Below, in pieces: positions 1 through 5,851 of a stretch of 12,447 nt of DNA. A program made the translations under genes and the position numbers. The first letter of the stretch is position 1. The number at the start of each line of letters is the position of its first letter. The notes under the pieces were generated by a model. The model searched no databases. It was not told the origin of the DNA and saw only the letters and a list, made by a program, of their open reading frames with translations. The stretch covers positions 26,307 through 38,753 of the forward strand of contig DFRY01000020.1 in assembly GCA_002378845.1 (NCBI GenBank), given 5' to 3'. The stretch comes from Ruminococcaceae bacterium UBA3451 (lineage in GTDB: Bacteria > Bacillota > Clostridia > Oscillospirales > Acutalibacteraceae).

Positions 1-315
1 TTCCGCACCGTGAATATGAATTTGAAAACCGGTGCGACGGTTGGTCTGTCAGACATGATTACCAAAAGCGACGCGTTTTATGCCGCACTGGAAAAAGCAG
101 CAAAAGCACAGCTCGATTCCAAAACCGCCGCGGCAGTTAACGCAAGTGTGATTAAATCCGGTCTGGACACCAACGCAATTTATTTTACGGATACGGGCGT
201 CGGTTTCAGCATTCAGATTACAAAGCCGGAAAAAAAGCTCATTCGTCTTACTTTATCTTTTGACGAAGCAAAGCCATTTAAAACAAGCAACGAAAACTGG
301 GCCAATTTTATTTAA
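1..315 (+). CDS. 3' end of a gene resembling the C-terminus of DUF3298/RsiV-type proteins (partial)
   Basis: The frame is open from base 1 and ends at TAA 313-315, leaving 104 codons. The true start lies upstream of the window; the GTG at 10-12 and ATG at 16-18 have no ribosome binding site and are probably internal. The text 'NLKTGATVGLSDMI' followed by a helical stretch and 'IYFTDTGVGFSI' resembles the C-terminal part of DUF3298/RsiV-like domains, where 'DLKTG..l.LsDLf' precedes a helix and a 'fYlTd.GlvfyY' strand. These are usually secreted or membrane-anchored proteins of Gram-positive bacteria, some of them anti-sigma factors. The family call rests on motif resemblance only. No convincing terminator follows. 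Confidence 0.4.
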   Translation, partial: FRTVNMNLKTGATVGLSDMITKSDAFYAALEKAAKAQLDSKTAAAVNASVIKSGLDTNAIYFTDTGVGFSIQITKPEKKLIRLTLSFDEAKPFKTSNENWANFI

Positions 316-390
316 TTCTTTGAAATAAATTTTAATCATTGCTGCGCGGCTGTGCGTAAATTGCTTTTTCGCCAATTATTGTGATGGTAA

Positions 391-419
391 TTGACACTTC
401 TTTATGATAAAATGATATG
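391..419 (+). promoter_or_regulatory. possible promoter of the acetyltransferase gene
   Basis: A perfect TTGACA lies at 391-396. At 17-base spacing the -10 element would be GATATG (414-419), matching only 3 of 6 consensus bases; the better-looking TAAAAT (408-413) is too close. It lies just upstream of the RBS at 434-441. The -35 is strong and the -10 is weak, so this is tentative. Confidence 0.35.
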
Positions 420-447
420 GATTCAGTTTATCTGGGGAGGGAATGCA

Positions 448-1239
448 ATGAACGGGCGGTTGGGAGGCATTGTTTTTACATCCTGTAATTGGGACTCCAT
501 TCGGGAATCGGTTCAGCGGTATTACGCGGAGCACAATATTTTAGCGGACGCATTTTGGGAAGACCATGTTCGGAAGTCCAATTTTTATCGGATGGAACAG
601 GGCGGAGCTGTAATCGGTTGGTTTGCCGTTTACGCCGAATCCATTCTTACGCTGTTTTGGGTTTGCCCCGAATATGCCGACGCCGCACAGGAGTTGTTTT
701 TCAGGGCACGGAAGTATGAAAGCGTGAGGGAAGCGTTTGTTCCCACCGGAGACGAGTTCTTTTTGGGACTGGCGATGGATTATTACACAGCAGTGGAAAA
801 GCAGGCGTACTTTTTCCGGTATACCCAGCGCGAAGCGAGGGATACTATTCCAAATATTGTTTTCACACCGGCTGATCTTGTGAAAGATGCGGAATCGCTT
901 AACCGCGCGGAGGGTTTTTTTGACGATGACCTGAAAAATATAAGATCCGGCGTTGCGGAAACTCTTTTTCTCGCAAAACAGAACGGAACGTTCGTCGGGT
1001 TCGGCGTTGCGGAATACGCTGCAATTCTTCCGGGTTTTGCAAGCATTGGAATGTATGTATTGCGGGAACACCGGCAAAAGGGAATTGCCTGCGGCATTCT
1101 CACTGCGCTGCAGGACATGGTAAAAACCCGAGGGCTTACTCCGATTTCGGGCTGTTGGTACTACAATCACAACTCGAAAAAATCGCTGGAAAGCGCGGGC
1201 GCATACGCTGCGTCCCGGCTGCTTCGGTTCCATTTTTAA
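448..1239 (+). CDS. GNAT-family N-acetyltransferase
   Basis: A 263-residue protein. ATG 448 is chosen because GGGGAGGG (434-441) sits 6 bases upstream; the frame is open back to a TTG at 391, but that codon lies in the putative -35 box and has no RBS. The C-terminal half carries a GNAT fold: a beta strand at about 172-190 (LFLAKQNGTFVGFGVAEY), motif A at 198-222 with the acetyl-CoA pyrophosphate loop R209-Q-K-G-I-A214, and a late N-H-N-S-K-K-S-L-E-S-A-G segment (240-251) matching the usual 'N..S....aGF' region. The N-terminal half (1-140) is aromatic-rich and I do not recognise it; it may be a degenerate second GNAT unit. Substrate unknown. It stands alone upstream of the ribosomal operon leader and is probably unrelated in function. 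Confidence 0.8.
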   Translation: MNGRLGGIVFTSCNWDSIRESVQRYYAEHNILADAFWEDHVRKSNFYRMEQGGAVIGWFAVYAESILTLFWVCPEYADAAQELFFRARKYESVREAFVPTGDEFFLGLAMDYYTAVEKQAYFFRYTQREARDTIPNIVFTPADLVKDAESLNRAEGFFDDDLKNIRSGVAETLFLAKQNGTFVGFGVAEYAAILPGFASIGMYVLREHRQKGIACGILTALQDMVKTRGLTPISGCWYYNHNSKKSLESAGAYAASRLLRFHF

Positions 1240-1310
1240 CCTGTTTTGATACTATGGCAATATGCATAAAAATGGGATTAAAATTTCTTACAAAAAAGAG
1301 AAAATAAGTG

Positions 1311-1339
1311 TTGCATAACGTTGTCCAATATGGTATTAT
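1311..1339 (+). promoter_or_regulatory. likely promoter of the S10-spc ribosomal operon
   Basis: TTGCAT (1311-1316) is followed after 17 bases by TATTAT (1334-1339). TGG sits directly before the -10 (1331-1333), making an extended -10 of the type common in Gram-positive bacteria. A second TATAAT overlaps at 1337-1342, but its spacing to TTGCAT would be 20. Transcription would start near 1345-1348, about 295 bases before rpsJ. The preceding region (1240-1310) is AT-rich with no gene. Position and element quality make this the best candidate in the gap. Confidence 0.6.
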
Positions 1340-1345
1340 AATTGA

Positions 1346-1641
1346 GCACGACTGCGACAGATATGCGATGAAGCGGGAGGTTGCGGCTGAAATAGGCCGG
1401 TTTTTCCGTGGAGTATGTCCGATTTTAAACCGGGCGACAGATACTTTGAGCGTGCGATAGGAATGCGGTAATCCAGTTACTCTGTTACTGCGCTCTTATT
1501 ATGCTCAGACGTTTTTATGCCTACACCCGGATTCAACTTGTAGAAGTGGATCCGGTTTTTCAATGTGTTATGAGGGAACACCCGGCACAGTGTTAGGAAT
1601 TAAGAACGCCGCCCGCCAACTACAATAAGGAGGCGATTATA
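1346..1641 (+). promoter_or_regulatory. structured 5' leader of the S10 operon (candidate cis-regulatory RNA)
   Basis: About 296 bases between the putative start site and rpsJ hold no convincing protein gene but several complementary segments. Helix 1: AGTAT 1412-1416 with ATACT 1441-1445, continued by GTCCG 1417-1421 with CGGGC 1431-1435, leaving a 3' bulge GACAG (1436-1440). Helix 2: 1445-1452 can pair with 1502-1509 (8 pairs, two of them G-U); it encloses GCGGTAA 1465-1471 paired with TTACTGC 1485-1491 and CAG 1474-1476 paired with CTG 1482-1484. Helices 1 and 2 share base 1445 at their junction. A terminator hairpin follows (1527-1560), then about 80 bases with a weak GTGTT/AACAC hairpin (1565-1581) and the rpsJ RBS. 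This layout suits transcription attenuation by a ribosomal protein or another signal. The ligand is unknown; in E. coli L4 plays this role, but I see no basis for assuming the same here. Confidence 0.5.
1527..1560 (+). terminator. intrinsic terminator (probable attenuator) in the S10 operon leader
   Basis: CCGGATTCA (1527-1535) and CTT (1537-1539) pair with AAG (1544-1546) and TGGATCCGG (1547-1555), with one bulged A (1536), one T-G wobble and a GTAG loop (1540-1543). Five Ts follow directly (1556-1560). This is a classic Rho-independent terminator. It lies downstream of the likely promoter and upstream of rpsJ, so it should cut transcripts before the operon unless read through. CCGGG at 1430-1434 could pair with CCCGG at 1526-1530, which overlaps the terminator's 5' arm, so a competing fold is possible but short. 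Confidence 0.75.
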
Positions 1642-1953
1642 GTGGCAGTCAAGGAGAAAATCAGGATAAGAATCAAGGGTTACGATCATCAGTTGGTTGA
1701 TCAGTCTGCTGAAAAGATTGTACAAACAGCAAAGCGCACAGGCGCAAGGGTTTCCGGCCCCGTGCCGCTCCCGACCGAAAAGCAGATCATTACGATTCTG
1801 CGTGCTGTTCACAAGTACAAGGATAGCCGTGAACAATTCGAGATGAGAACTCACAAGAGACTTATCGACATTCTCAGACCATCCAACAAAACCGTAGAGG
1901 CTTTGATGGGCCTGGAGCTCCCCGCCGGTGTTGAAATAGAGATTAAACTCTAA
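1642..1953 (+). CDS. rpsJ: 30S ribosomal protein S10
   Basis: A full-length 103-residue S10 in the 30S head; free S10 also acts as NusE in NusB-dependent transcription antitermination. Family signatures include SGPVPLPT (38-45) and SREQFEMRTHKR (62-73). The start is GTG 1642, 8 bases after AAGGAGG (1627-1633). It is the first gene of the cluster, behind a long leader with an attenuator-like terminator. A 68-base gap with two small hairpins separates it from rplC, wider than most junctions here. No anomalies are seen in the protein. Confidence 0.98.
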   Translation: MAVKEKIRIRIKGYDHQLVDQSAEKIVQTAKRTGARVSGPVPLPTEKQIITILRAVHKYKDSREQFEMRTHKRLIDILRPSNKTVEALMGLELPAGVEIEIKL

Positions 1954-1960
1954 TTGAACC

Positions 1961-1995
1961 GACCAGCGGCCGAGGTCATGTTGGCAGACGCCAAC
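1961..1995 (+). other. two small hairpins between rpsJ and rplC
   Basis: GACC 1961-1964 pairs with GGTC 1974-1977. GTTGGC 1980-1985 pairs perfectly with GCCAAC 1990-1995 around an AGAC loop. There is no U tract, so they are not intrinsic terminators. They sit just upstream of the rplC RBS (2009-2015) and might affect mRNA processing or stability. Confidence 0.4.
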
Positions 1996-2021
1996 CAATA
2001 ACCTGCATAGGAGGTAAAATA

Positions 2022-2654
2022 ATGCAAAAAGGTATTATCGGCAAGAAGATCGGTATGACACAGATCTTCGACGAAAAGGGAAATGTCATCCCCGTAACCG
2101 TTGTGGAAGCCGGTCCCTGTGTAATTTCACAGAAAAAGACGGTTGAAAATGACGGCTATGCATCCATTCAGATGGGCTACGGCGATTTGAAACCCCAGAA
2201 GGTTACAAAGCCGCTCAAAGGACATTTTGCTAAAGCAGATGTCGCTCCGAAGAGAACTCTTCGCGAGTTCAGAATGGAAAACACAGACGCTTTCAACGTG
2301 GGCGACCTCGTAAAAGCGGATACTTTTGCTAACGGTGACAAGGTTGATGTCACTGCAACCAGCAAAGGTAAAGGGTATGCCGGCGTAATTAAGCGCTGGA
2401 ATCACCACAGACTGAAGGAAACCCATGGTACCGGCCCTGTTGCCCGCCACGGCGGTTCCAACGGCCCGACATCTAGCCCGTCCAGAGTATTCCCCGGCAT
2501 GAAAATGGCCGGCCACTTGGGCGCAGAGAGAGTCACAGTTCAAAATTTAACCGTTGTTAAGGTGGATGCCGAAAACAACCTAATCGCTATTAAGGGCGCA
2601 GTTCCTGGTCCTAACGGCGGTATAGTAGTAATCCATGACAGCGTTAAGGCGTAA
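2022..2654 (+). CDS. rplC: 50S ribosomal protein L3
   Basis: A 210-residue L3, normal length, starting at ATG 2022 after AGGAGGT (2009-2015). L3 binds 23S rRNA early in 50S assembly, and its central extension reaches toward the peptidyl-transferase centre. The N-terminus (GIIGKKIGMTQIF, 4-16) and the 'SSPSRVFPG' core (151-159) are typical. The central loop reads W126-NHHRLKETHGTGPVARHGGSNG up to about residue 148, rather than the commoner 'HR.P..HGS..HR.PGSMG'. I believe this variant occurs in some Clostridia, so it is likely a lineage trait, not damage. The gap to rplD is 17 bases and includes the next RBS. Confidence 0.98.
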   Translation: MQKGIIGKKIGMTQIFDEKGNVIPVTVVEAGPCVISQKKTVENDGYASIQMGYGDLKPQKVTKPLKGHFAKADVAPKRTLREFRMENTDAFNVGDLVKADTFANGDKVDVTATSKGKGYAGVIKRWNHHRLKETHGTGPVARHGGSNGPTSSPSRVFPGMKMAGHLGAERVTVQNLTVVKVDAENNLIAIKGAVPGPNGGIVVIHDSVKA

Positions 2655-2671
2655 GGGAAGGAGGAATTGTA

Positions 2672-3295
2672 ATGCCTAAAGTAGCAGTACTTGATATGGC
2701 GGGTAAGGAAGTTGAGAAAATCGATCTTTCAGAAGCCATATTCGGAATTGAACCCAATACGAAGGTTATGCATGACATGGTAGTCAACTACCTTGCAAAC
2801 CAGCGTCAGGGCACACAGTCGGCACTAACCCGCGCCGAGGTTTCTGGCGGCGGCAGAAAGCCGTGGAGACAAAAGGGAACCGGTCACGCAAGACAGGGTT
2901 CCACACGTTCTCCGCAGTGGACACACGGCGGTATCGTGTTTGCTCCGAAGCCGCGCGACTACAGCTATTCATTGAACAAAAAGGTAAAGCGTCTCGCAAT
3001 GAAATCCGCTCTTTCAAGCAAAGTGGTCGACAATGAGATCATTGTTCTTGACAAGATTTCGCTGGATGAATTCAAGACCAAAACCATCGCAGCCATGCTC
3101 AAGGCTCTTGGCTCCGAGAAGAAGGCCCTCATCGTTCTCCCTGAGGTAAACGAAAAGGTCATCGCTTCCGCAGCTAACATTCCGGGAGTAAAAACAGCAA
3201 TGGTCAACACCTTAAATGTCTACGACATCTTAAATGCCGATAAATTCATCGTATTGAAGGATGCCGTTGCTCAGATCGAGGAGGTGTATGCATAA
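2672..3295 (+). CDS. rplD: 50S ribosomal protein L4
   Basis: A 207-residue L4 (L4/L1e family) with ATG 2672 after AAGGAGG (2658-2664). The globular domain sits on the solvent side of 23S rRNA. The long loop around residues 58-87, containing GGGRKPWRQKGTGHAR (59-74), lines the narrowest part of the exit tunnel and is a known macrolide-resistance site; it looks wild-type. In E. coli L4 also represses its own operon, but whether it does so here is open. Its TAA overlaps the rplW start codon by one base (TAATG at 3293-3297), suggesting coupled translation. Confidence 0.98.
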   Translation: MPKVAVLDMAGKEVEKIDLSEAIFGIEPNTKVMHDMVVNYLANQRQGTQSALTRAEVSGGGRKPWRQKGTGHARQGSTRSPQWTHGGIVFAPKPRDYSYSLNKKVKRLAMKSALSSKVVDNEIIVLDKISLDEFKTKTIAAMLKALGSEKKALIVLPEVNEKVIASAANIPGVKTAMVNTLNVYDILNADKFIVLKDAVAQIEEVYA

Positions 3296-3585
3296 TGGCA
3301 GCACAGGATATCGTAATCCGCCCCATTATCACCGAAAAAAGCATGGCCGGAACTGGCATGAAGAAGTACACCTTCGAAGTTGCCAAGAGTGCCACAAAGA
3401 TTGACATTGCAAGAGCGGTCGAGGCCCTCTTCGGCGTTAAGGTCAGCAAGGTCAACACCCTGCACGTAAGAGGCCAAATGCGCCGTCAGGGCAAAAACGA
3501 AGGCTATACTCCTTCCTGGAAAAAAGCCATCGTAACCCTCACTGCAGACAGCAAAACAATCGAATTCTTTGAAGGCATGATGTAA
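3295..3585 (+). CDS. rplW: 50S ribosomal protein L23
   Basis: A 96-residue L23 at the rim of the peptide exit tunnel, where trigger factor, the signal recognition particle and SecY dock. VIRPIITEKS (7-16) is the family's N-terminal signature; E14 aligns by eye with E. coli Glu18, the trigger-factor contact. The C-terminal strand contains KKAIVTL (76-82). ATG 3295 overlaps the rplD stop by one base, and its RBS GAGGAGGTG (3279-3287) lies inside rplD. An 81-base gap with two hairpins follows before rplB. Confidence 0.98.
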   Translation: MAAQDIVIRPIITEKSMAGTGMKKYTFEVAKSATKIDIARAVEALFGVKVSKVNTLHVRGQMRRQGKNEGYTPSWKKAIVTLTADSKTIEFFEGMM

Positions 3586-3586
3586 G

Positions 3587-3635
3587 CTCTGCCTGAACCT
3601 ACGCAGAGGCAAGGATGGGGAATCGGCATTTCCCC
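3587..3635 (+). other. two hairpins between rplW and rplB
   Basis: CTCTGC 3587-3592 pairs perfectly with GCAGAG 3603-3608. GGGGAA 3617-3622 pairs with TTCCCC 3630-3635 around a 7-base loop. Neither is followed by a T run, so they are not terminators. The 81-base gap (3586-3666) is the longest inside the cluster, and the rplB RBS (3649-3656) follows directly. They might be an RNA processing or stability element. Confidence 0.4.
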
Positions 3636-3666
3636 GCAAAGCCATCATGAGGAGTGTGAAACCTAA

Positions 3667-4500
3667 ATGCCTATTATTAATTTTAAACCTACTACGGCTT
3701 CAAGACGTAATATGTCCGTTACGGATTATTCCGTTCTTTCCAAGGTTGCACCGGAAAAGAGCCTGTTGGCTCCGGTAAAAAACAATTCCGGCCGCAACAG
3801 CTACGGCAGAATTACCGTTCGTCACCGCGGTGGCGGAAACCGTAAAAAATACCGTATTATCGACTTTAAGCGTCAGAAATTTGACGCACCGGGCACTGTT
3901 CTCACCATTGAGTACGACCCGAACCGTTCCGCTTTCATTGCACTTGTGCAGTACGAAGACGGCGAAAAAAGATACATCATCGCACCAAACGGCCTGAAGG
4001 TCGGCGATGTTGTCGTATCCGGCGCAGCAGCGGATATTAAGCCCGGCAACGCATTGCCGCTCGAAAATATCCCGGTCGGTACTTTCATCCACAACGTTGA
4101 GCTTTACCCCGGCAAGGGCGCACAGTTAGCCCGTGCAGCCGGCAACATGGCTCAGTTAATGGCGAAAGAAAACGGCATGGCGCTTCTTAGACTGCCTTCC
4201 GGCGAACTTCGCAACGTTCCTGTGAACTGCATGGCTACAATCGGCCAGGTCAGCAACATCGACCACGAAAACGTGAAAATCGGTAAAGCGGGCCGCAAAC
4301 GTCACATGGGCTGGAGACCGACTGTCCGCGGTTCTGTTATGAACCCGAACGACCACCCCCACGGCGGCGGCGAAGGCAAATCTCCTGTGGGCCGTCCGGG
4401 ACCTGTTACCCCTTGGGGCAAACCGGCACTCGGCTACAAAACTCGTGCTCACCACAACCGCTCCGATAAGTTTATCGTTAAGCGTAGAAACGGCAAATAA
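3667..4500 (+). CDS. rplB: 50S ribosomal protein L2
   Basis: A 277-residue L2, full length; it is one of the most conserved proteins near the peptidyl-transferase centre and is needed for subunit association. It has the OB-like RNA-binding domain (about 40-120, with RHRGGGNRKKYR at 52-63), the SH3-like domain, and the C-terminal NPNDHPHGGGEGKSP (226-240) holding the conserved His residues near E. coli His229. ATG 3667 follows GAGGAGTG (3649-3656) by 10 bases. The basic tail (VKRRNGK) is intact. A 26-base gap leads to rpsS. Confidence 0.98.
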   Translation: MPIINFKPTTASRRNMSVTDYSVLSKVAPEKSLLAPVKNNSGRNSYGRITVRHRGGGNRKKYRIIDFKRQKFDAPGTVLTIEYDPNRSAFIALVQYEDGEKRYIIAPNGLKVGDVVVSGAAADIKPGNALPLENIPVGTFIHNVELYPGKGAQLARAAGNMAQLMAKENGMALLRLPSGELRNVPVNCMATIGQVSNIDHENVKIGKAGRKRHMGWRPTVRGSVMNPNDHPHGGGEGKSPVGRPGPVTPWGKPALGYKTRAHHNRSDKFIVKRRNGK

Positions 4501-4526
4501 GGCGTACAGAAAGGAGCTTATGAACT

Positions 4527-4808
4527 ATGGGCAGAAGCATAAAAAAGGGTCCTTATGTTCAGCCTGTGCTGCTTAAAAGGATTCAAGAAATGAACGCGGC
4601 CGGCGAAAAGAAAATCGTGAAAACATGGAGCAGAGCCTCTATCATTTTCCCGGATTTCGTAGGCCACACAATTGCGGTTCACGACGGCCGCAAGCATGTT
4701 CCGGTTTATGTTACTGAAGATATGGTTGGCCACAAACTCGGCGAGTTTGCTCCCACCAGAACTTTTAAGGGACATTCCGGTTCCAAAACTACAGCGCCGA
4801 CGAAATAA
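4527..4808 (+). CDS. rpsS: 30S ribosomal protein S19
   Basis: A 93-residue S19 of the 30S head, which contacts S13 and the A-site tRNA region and takes part in inter-subunit bridging. Signatures: MGRSIKKGPY at the start, TWSRAS (33-38) and VGHKLGEFAPTRTF (67-80). ATG 4527 is preferred over the out-of-frame ATG at 4520, since AAAGGAG (4510-4516) is 10 bases from the former and only 3 from the latter, and conservation begins at 4527. The next start (rplV) follows 21 bases after its stop. Confidence 0.98.
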   Translation: MGRSIKKGPYVQPVLLKRIQEMNAAGEKKIVKTWSRASIIFPDFVGHTIAVHDGRKHVPVYVTEDMVGHKLGEFAPTRTFKGHSGSKTTAPTK

Positions 4809-4829
4809 CGGCCGAAAGGAGTGTATAGC

Positions 4830-5165
4830 ATGGAAGCAAGGGCTTATTTAAAGTACGCCCGTATTTCTCCCCGCAAAGTCTCGATCGTGCTTGATCTCAT
4901 TCGCAACAAGCCGGCAGACGTTGCAATGGCTATCCTCAAGAATACACCAAAGGCCGCGAGCGAGTATCTCGTCAAATTGTTAAAGTCGGCCATGGCTAAC
5001 GCTGAGAATAACCACAATATGGATGTTTCCAGACTTTACGTAGCAGAATGCTTCGTATGTCCGGGCCCGATCCTCAAGCGCATTCGTCCAAGAGCGCAGG
5101 GTCGCGCGTACAGAATCGAAAAAAGAACTTCGCACGTTACCCTCGTGCTCAAGGAAAAAGAATAA
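4830..5165 (+). CDS. rplV: 50S ribosomal protein L22
   Basis: A 111-residue L22. The frame is open back to a GTG at 4821, but that codon lies within the RBS AAAGGAGTG (4815-4823); ATG 4830 gives the usual family length and N-terminus (MEARAYLKYARISPRK). The beta-hairpin, about residues 75-100 with RIRPRAQGRA (84-93), extends into the exit tunnel beside the L4 loop, and changes there affect macrolide action; it looks intact. It is followed by a strong RBS for rpsC. Confidence 0.97.
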   Translation: MEARAYLKYARISPRKVSIVLDLIRNKPADVAMAILKNTPKAASEYLVKLLKSAMANAENNHNMDVSRLYVAECFVCPGPILKRIRPRAQGRAYRIEKRTSHVTLVLKEKE

Positions 5166-5185
5166 GGCAGAAGAGGAGGTAAACT

Positions 5186-5851
5186 ATGGGCCAGAAAGTA
5201 AATCCCCACGGTCTTCGCGTGGGCGTAATTAAAGATTGGGACTCCCGCTGGTTTGCGAAGGATAATGTTTTCGGCGATACTCTTGTTGAAGACTACAACC
5301 TGCGCAAAGTGCTGAAAAAGCAGCTTGCACCGGCAGGCGTACCGAAGATTGAAATTGAGCGTGACGCTTCCAAAGTCCGCGTTCATATTCATTGCGCAAA
5401 ACCAGGTATGGTGATCGGCAAGGGCGGCACAGAGATTGAAAAACTCCGTCTTCAGTGCGAAAGCATTCTGAAGAAGCCTGTTACGATCAACATTGTAGAG
5501 GTTAAGTCTCCTGACTTAAACGCTCAGCTTGTCGCTGAAAACATTGCGCAGCAGCTGGAAAAAAGAATTTCTTTCCGCCGCGCTATGAAGCAGTGCATCG
5601 GCCGCGCCATGAAGCTTGGTGCCAAGGGTATTAAAACCCAGGTATCCGGTCGTTTGGGCGGTGCGGAAATTGCAAGAAGCGAACAGTATCACGACGGAAC
5701 CATTCCGCTTCAGACCCTCAGAGCCGACATTGACTACGGCTTTGCCGAGGCAGCCACAACTTACGGCCGCATTGGTGTAAAGGTCTGGATTTACAGAGGC
5801 GAGGTCCTTCAGGACAACCGTAAGCCTCGTAAGGAAGGAGGCAGTAAATAA
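5186..5851 (+). CDS. rpsC: 30S ribosomal protein S3
   Basis: A 221-residue S3 at the mRNA entry side of the 30S head, implicated with S4 and S5 in mRNA helicase activity. The N-terminal KH type-2 domain has the GxxG loop as GKGG at 78-81 (MVIGKGGTEIEKL). The C-terminal S3 domain (about 148-210) contains SGRLGGAEIAR and RADIDYG. ATG 5186 follows GAGGAGGT (5173-5180). Its stop TAA overlaps the rplP ATG by one base (TAATG, 5849-5853). Confidence 0.98.
   Translation: MGQKVNPHGLRVGVIKDWDSRWFAKDNVFGDTLVEDYNLRKVLKKQLAPAGVPKIEIERDASKVRVHIHCAKPGMVIGKGGTEIEKLRLQCESILKKPVTINIVEVKSPDLNAQLVAENIAQQLEKRISFRRAMKQCIGRAMKLGAKGIKTQVSGRLGGAEIARSEQYHDGTIPLQTLRADIDYGFAEAATTYGRIGVKVWIYRGEVLQDNRKPRKEGGSK

Noticed and set aside
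316..390. A terminator after the first partial gene
   Set aside because: Only weak 4-5 bp pairings are visible and no hairpin is followed directly by a T tract.
391..447. N-terminal extension of the GNAT gene from TTG 391
   Set aside because: No RBS precedes it, the codon lies in a likely -35 element, and ATG 448 has a strong RBS.
541..1233. A 230-codon open frame on the - strand opposite the GNAT gene
   Set aside because: It has Cys/Arg/Phe-rich shadow composition, no RBS and no recognisable domain. The + strand frame is clearly the real gene.
1384..1405. An early terminator: CGGC/GCCG hairpin (1384-1387, 1396-1399) followed by TTTTT 1401-1405
   Set aside because: The stem is only 4 base pairs with an 8-base loop, too weak for termination. 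The T run may instead be the loop of a CGG/CCG stem (1398-1400 with 1406-1408).
1415..1471. An 18-codon open frame in the leader (ATG 1415 to TAA 1469-1471), as a possible leader peptide
   Set aside because: The only Shine-Dalgarno-like bases (GGAG 1410-1413) end one base before the ATG, too close to work. The frame runs through predicted helices, and there is no run of regulatory codons.
1346..1560. T-box or a known metabolite riboswitch in the S10 leader
   Set aside because: I found no T-box core sequence (TGGNACCGCG-like), and no FMN, SAM, cobalamin, c-di-GMP or glycine signatures. The downstream genes are ribosomal.
4821..4829. GTG 4821 as the rplV start
   Set aside because: The codon is part of the Shine-Dalgarno sequence AAAGGAGTG. 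ATG 4830 gives the normal L22 N-terminus.
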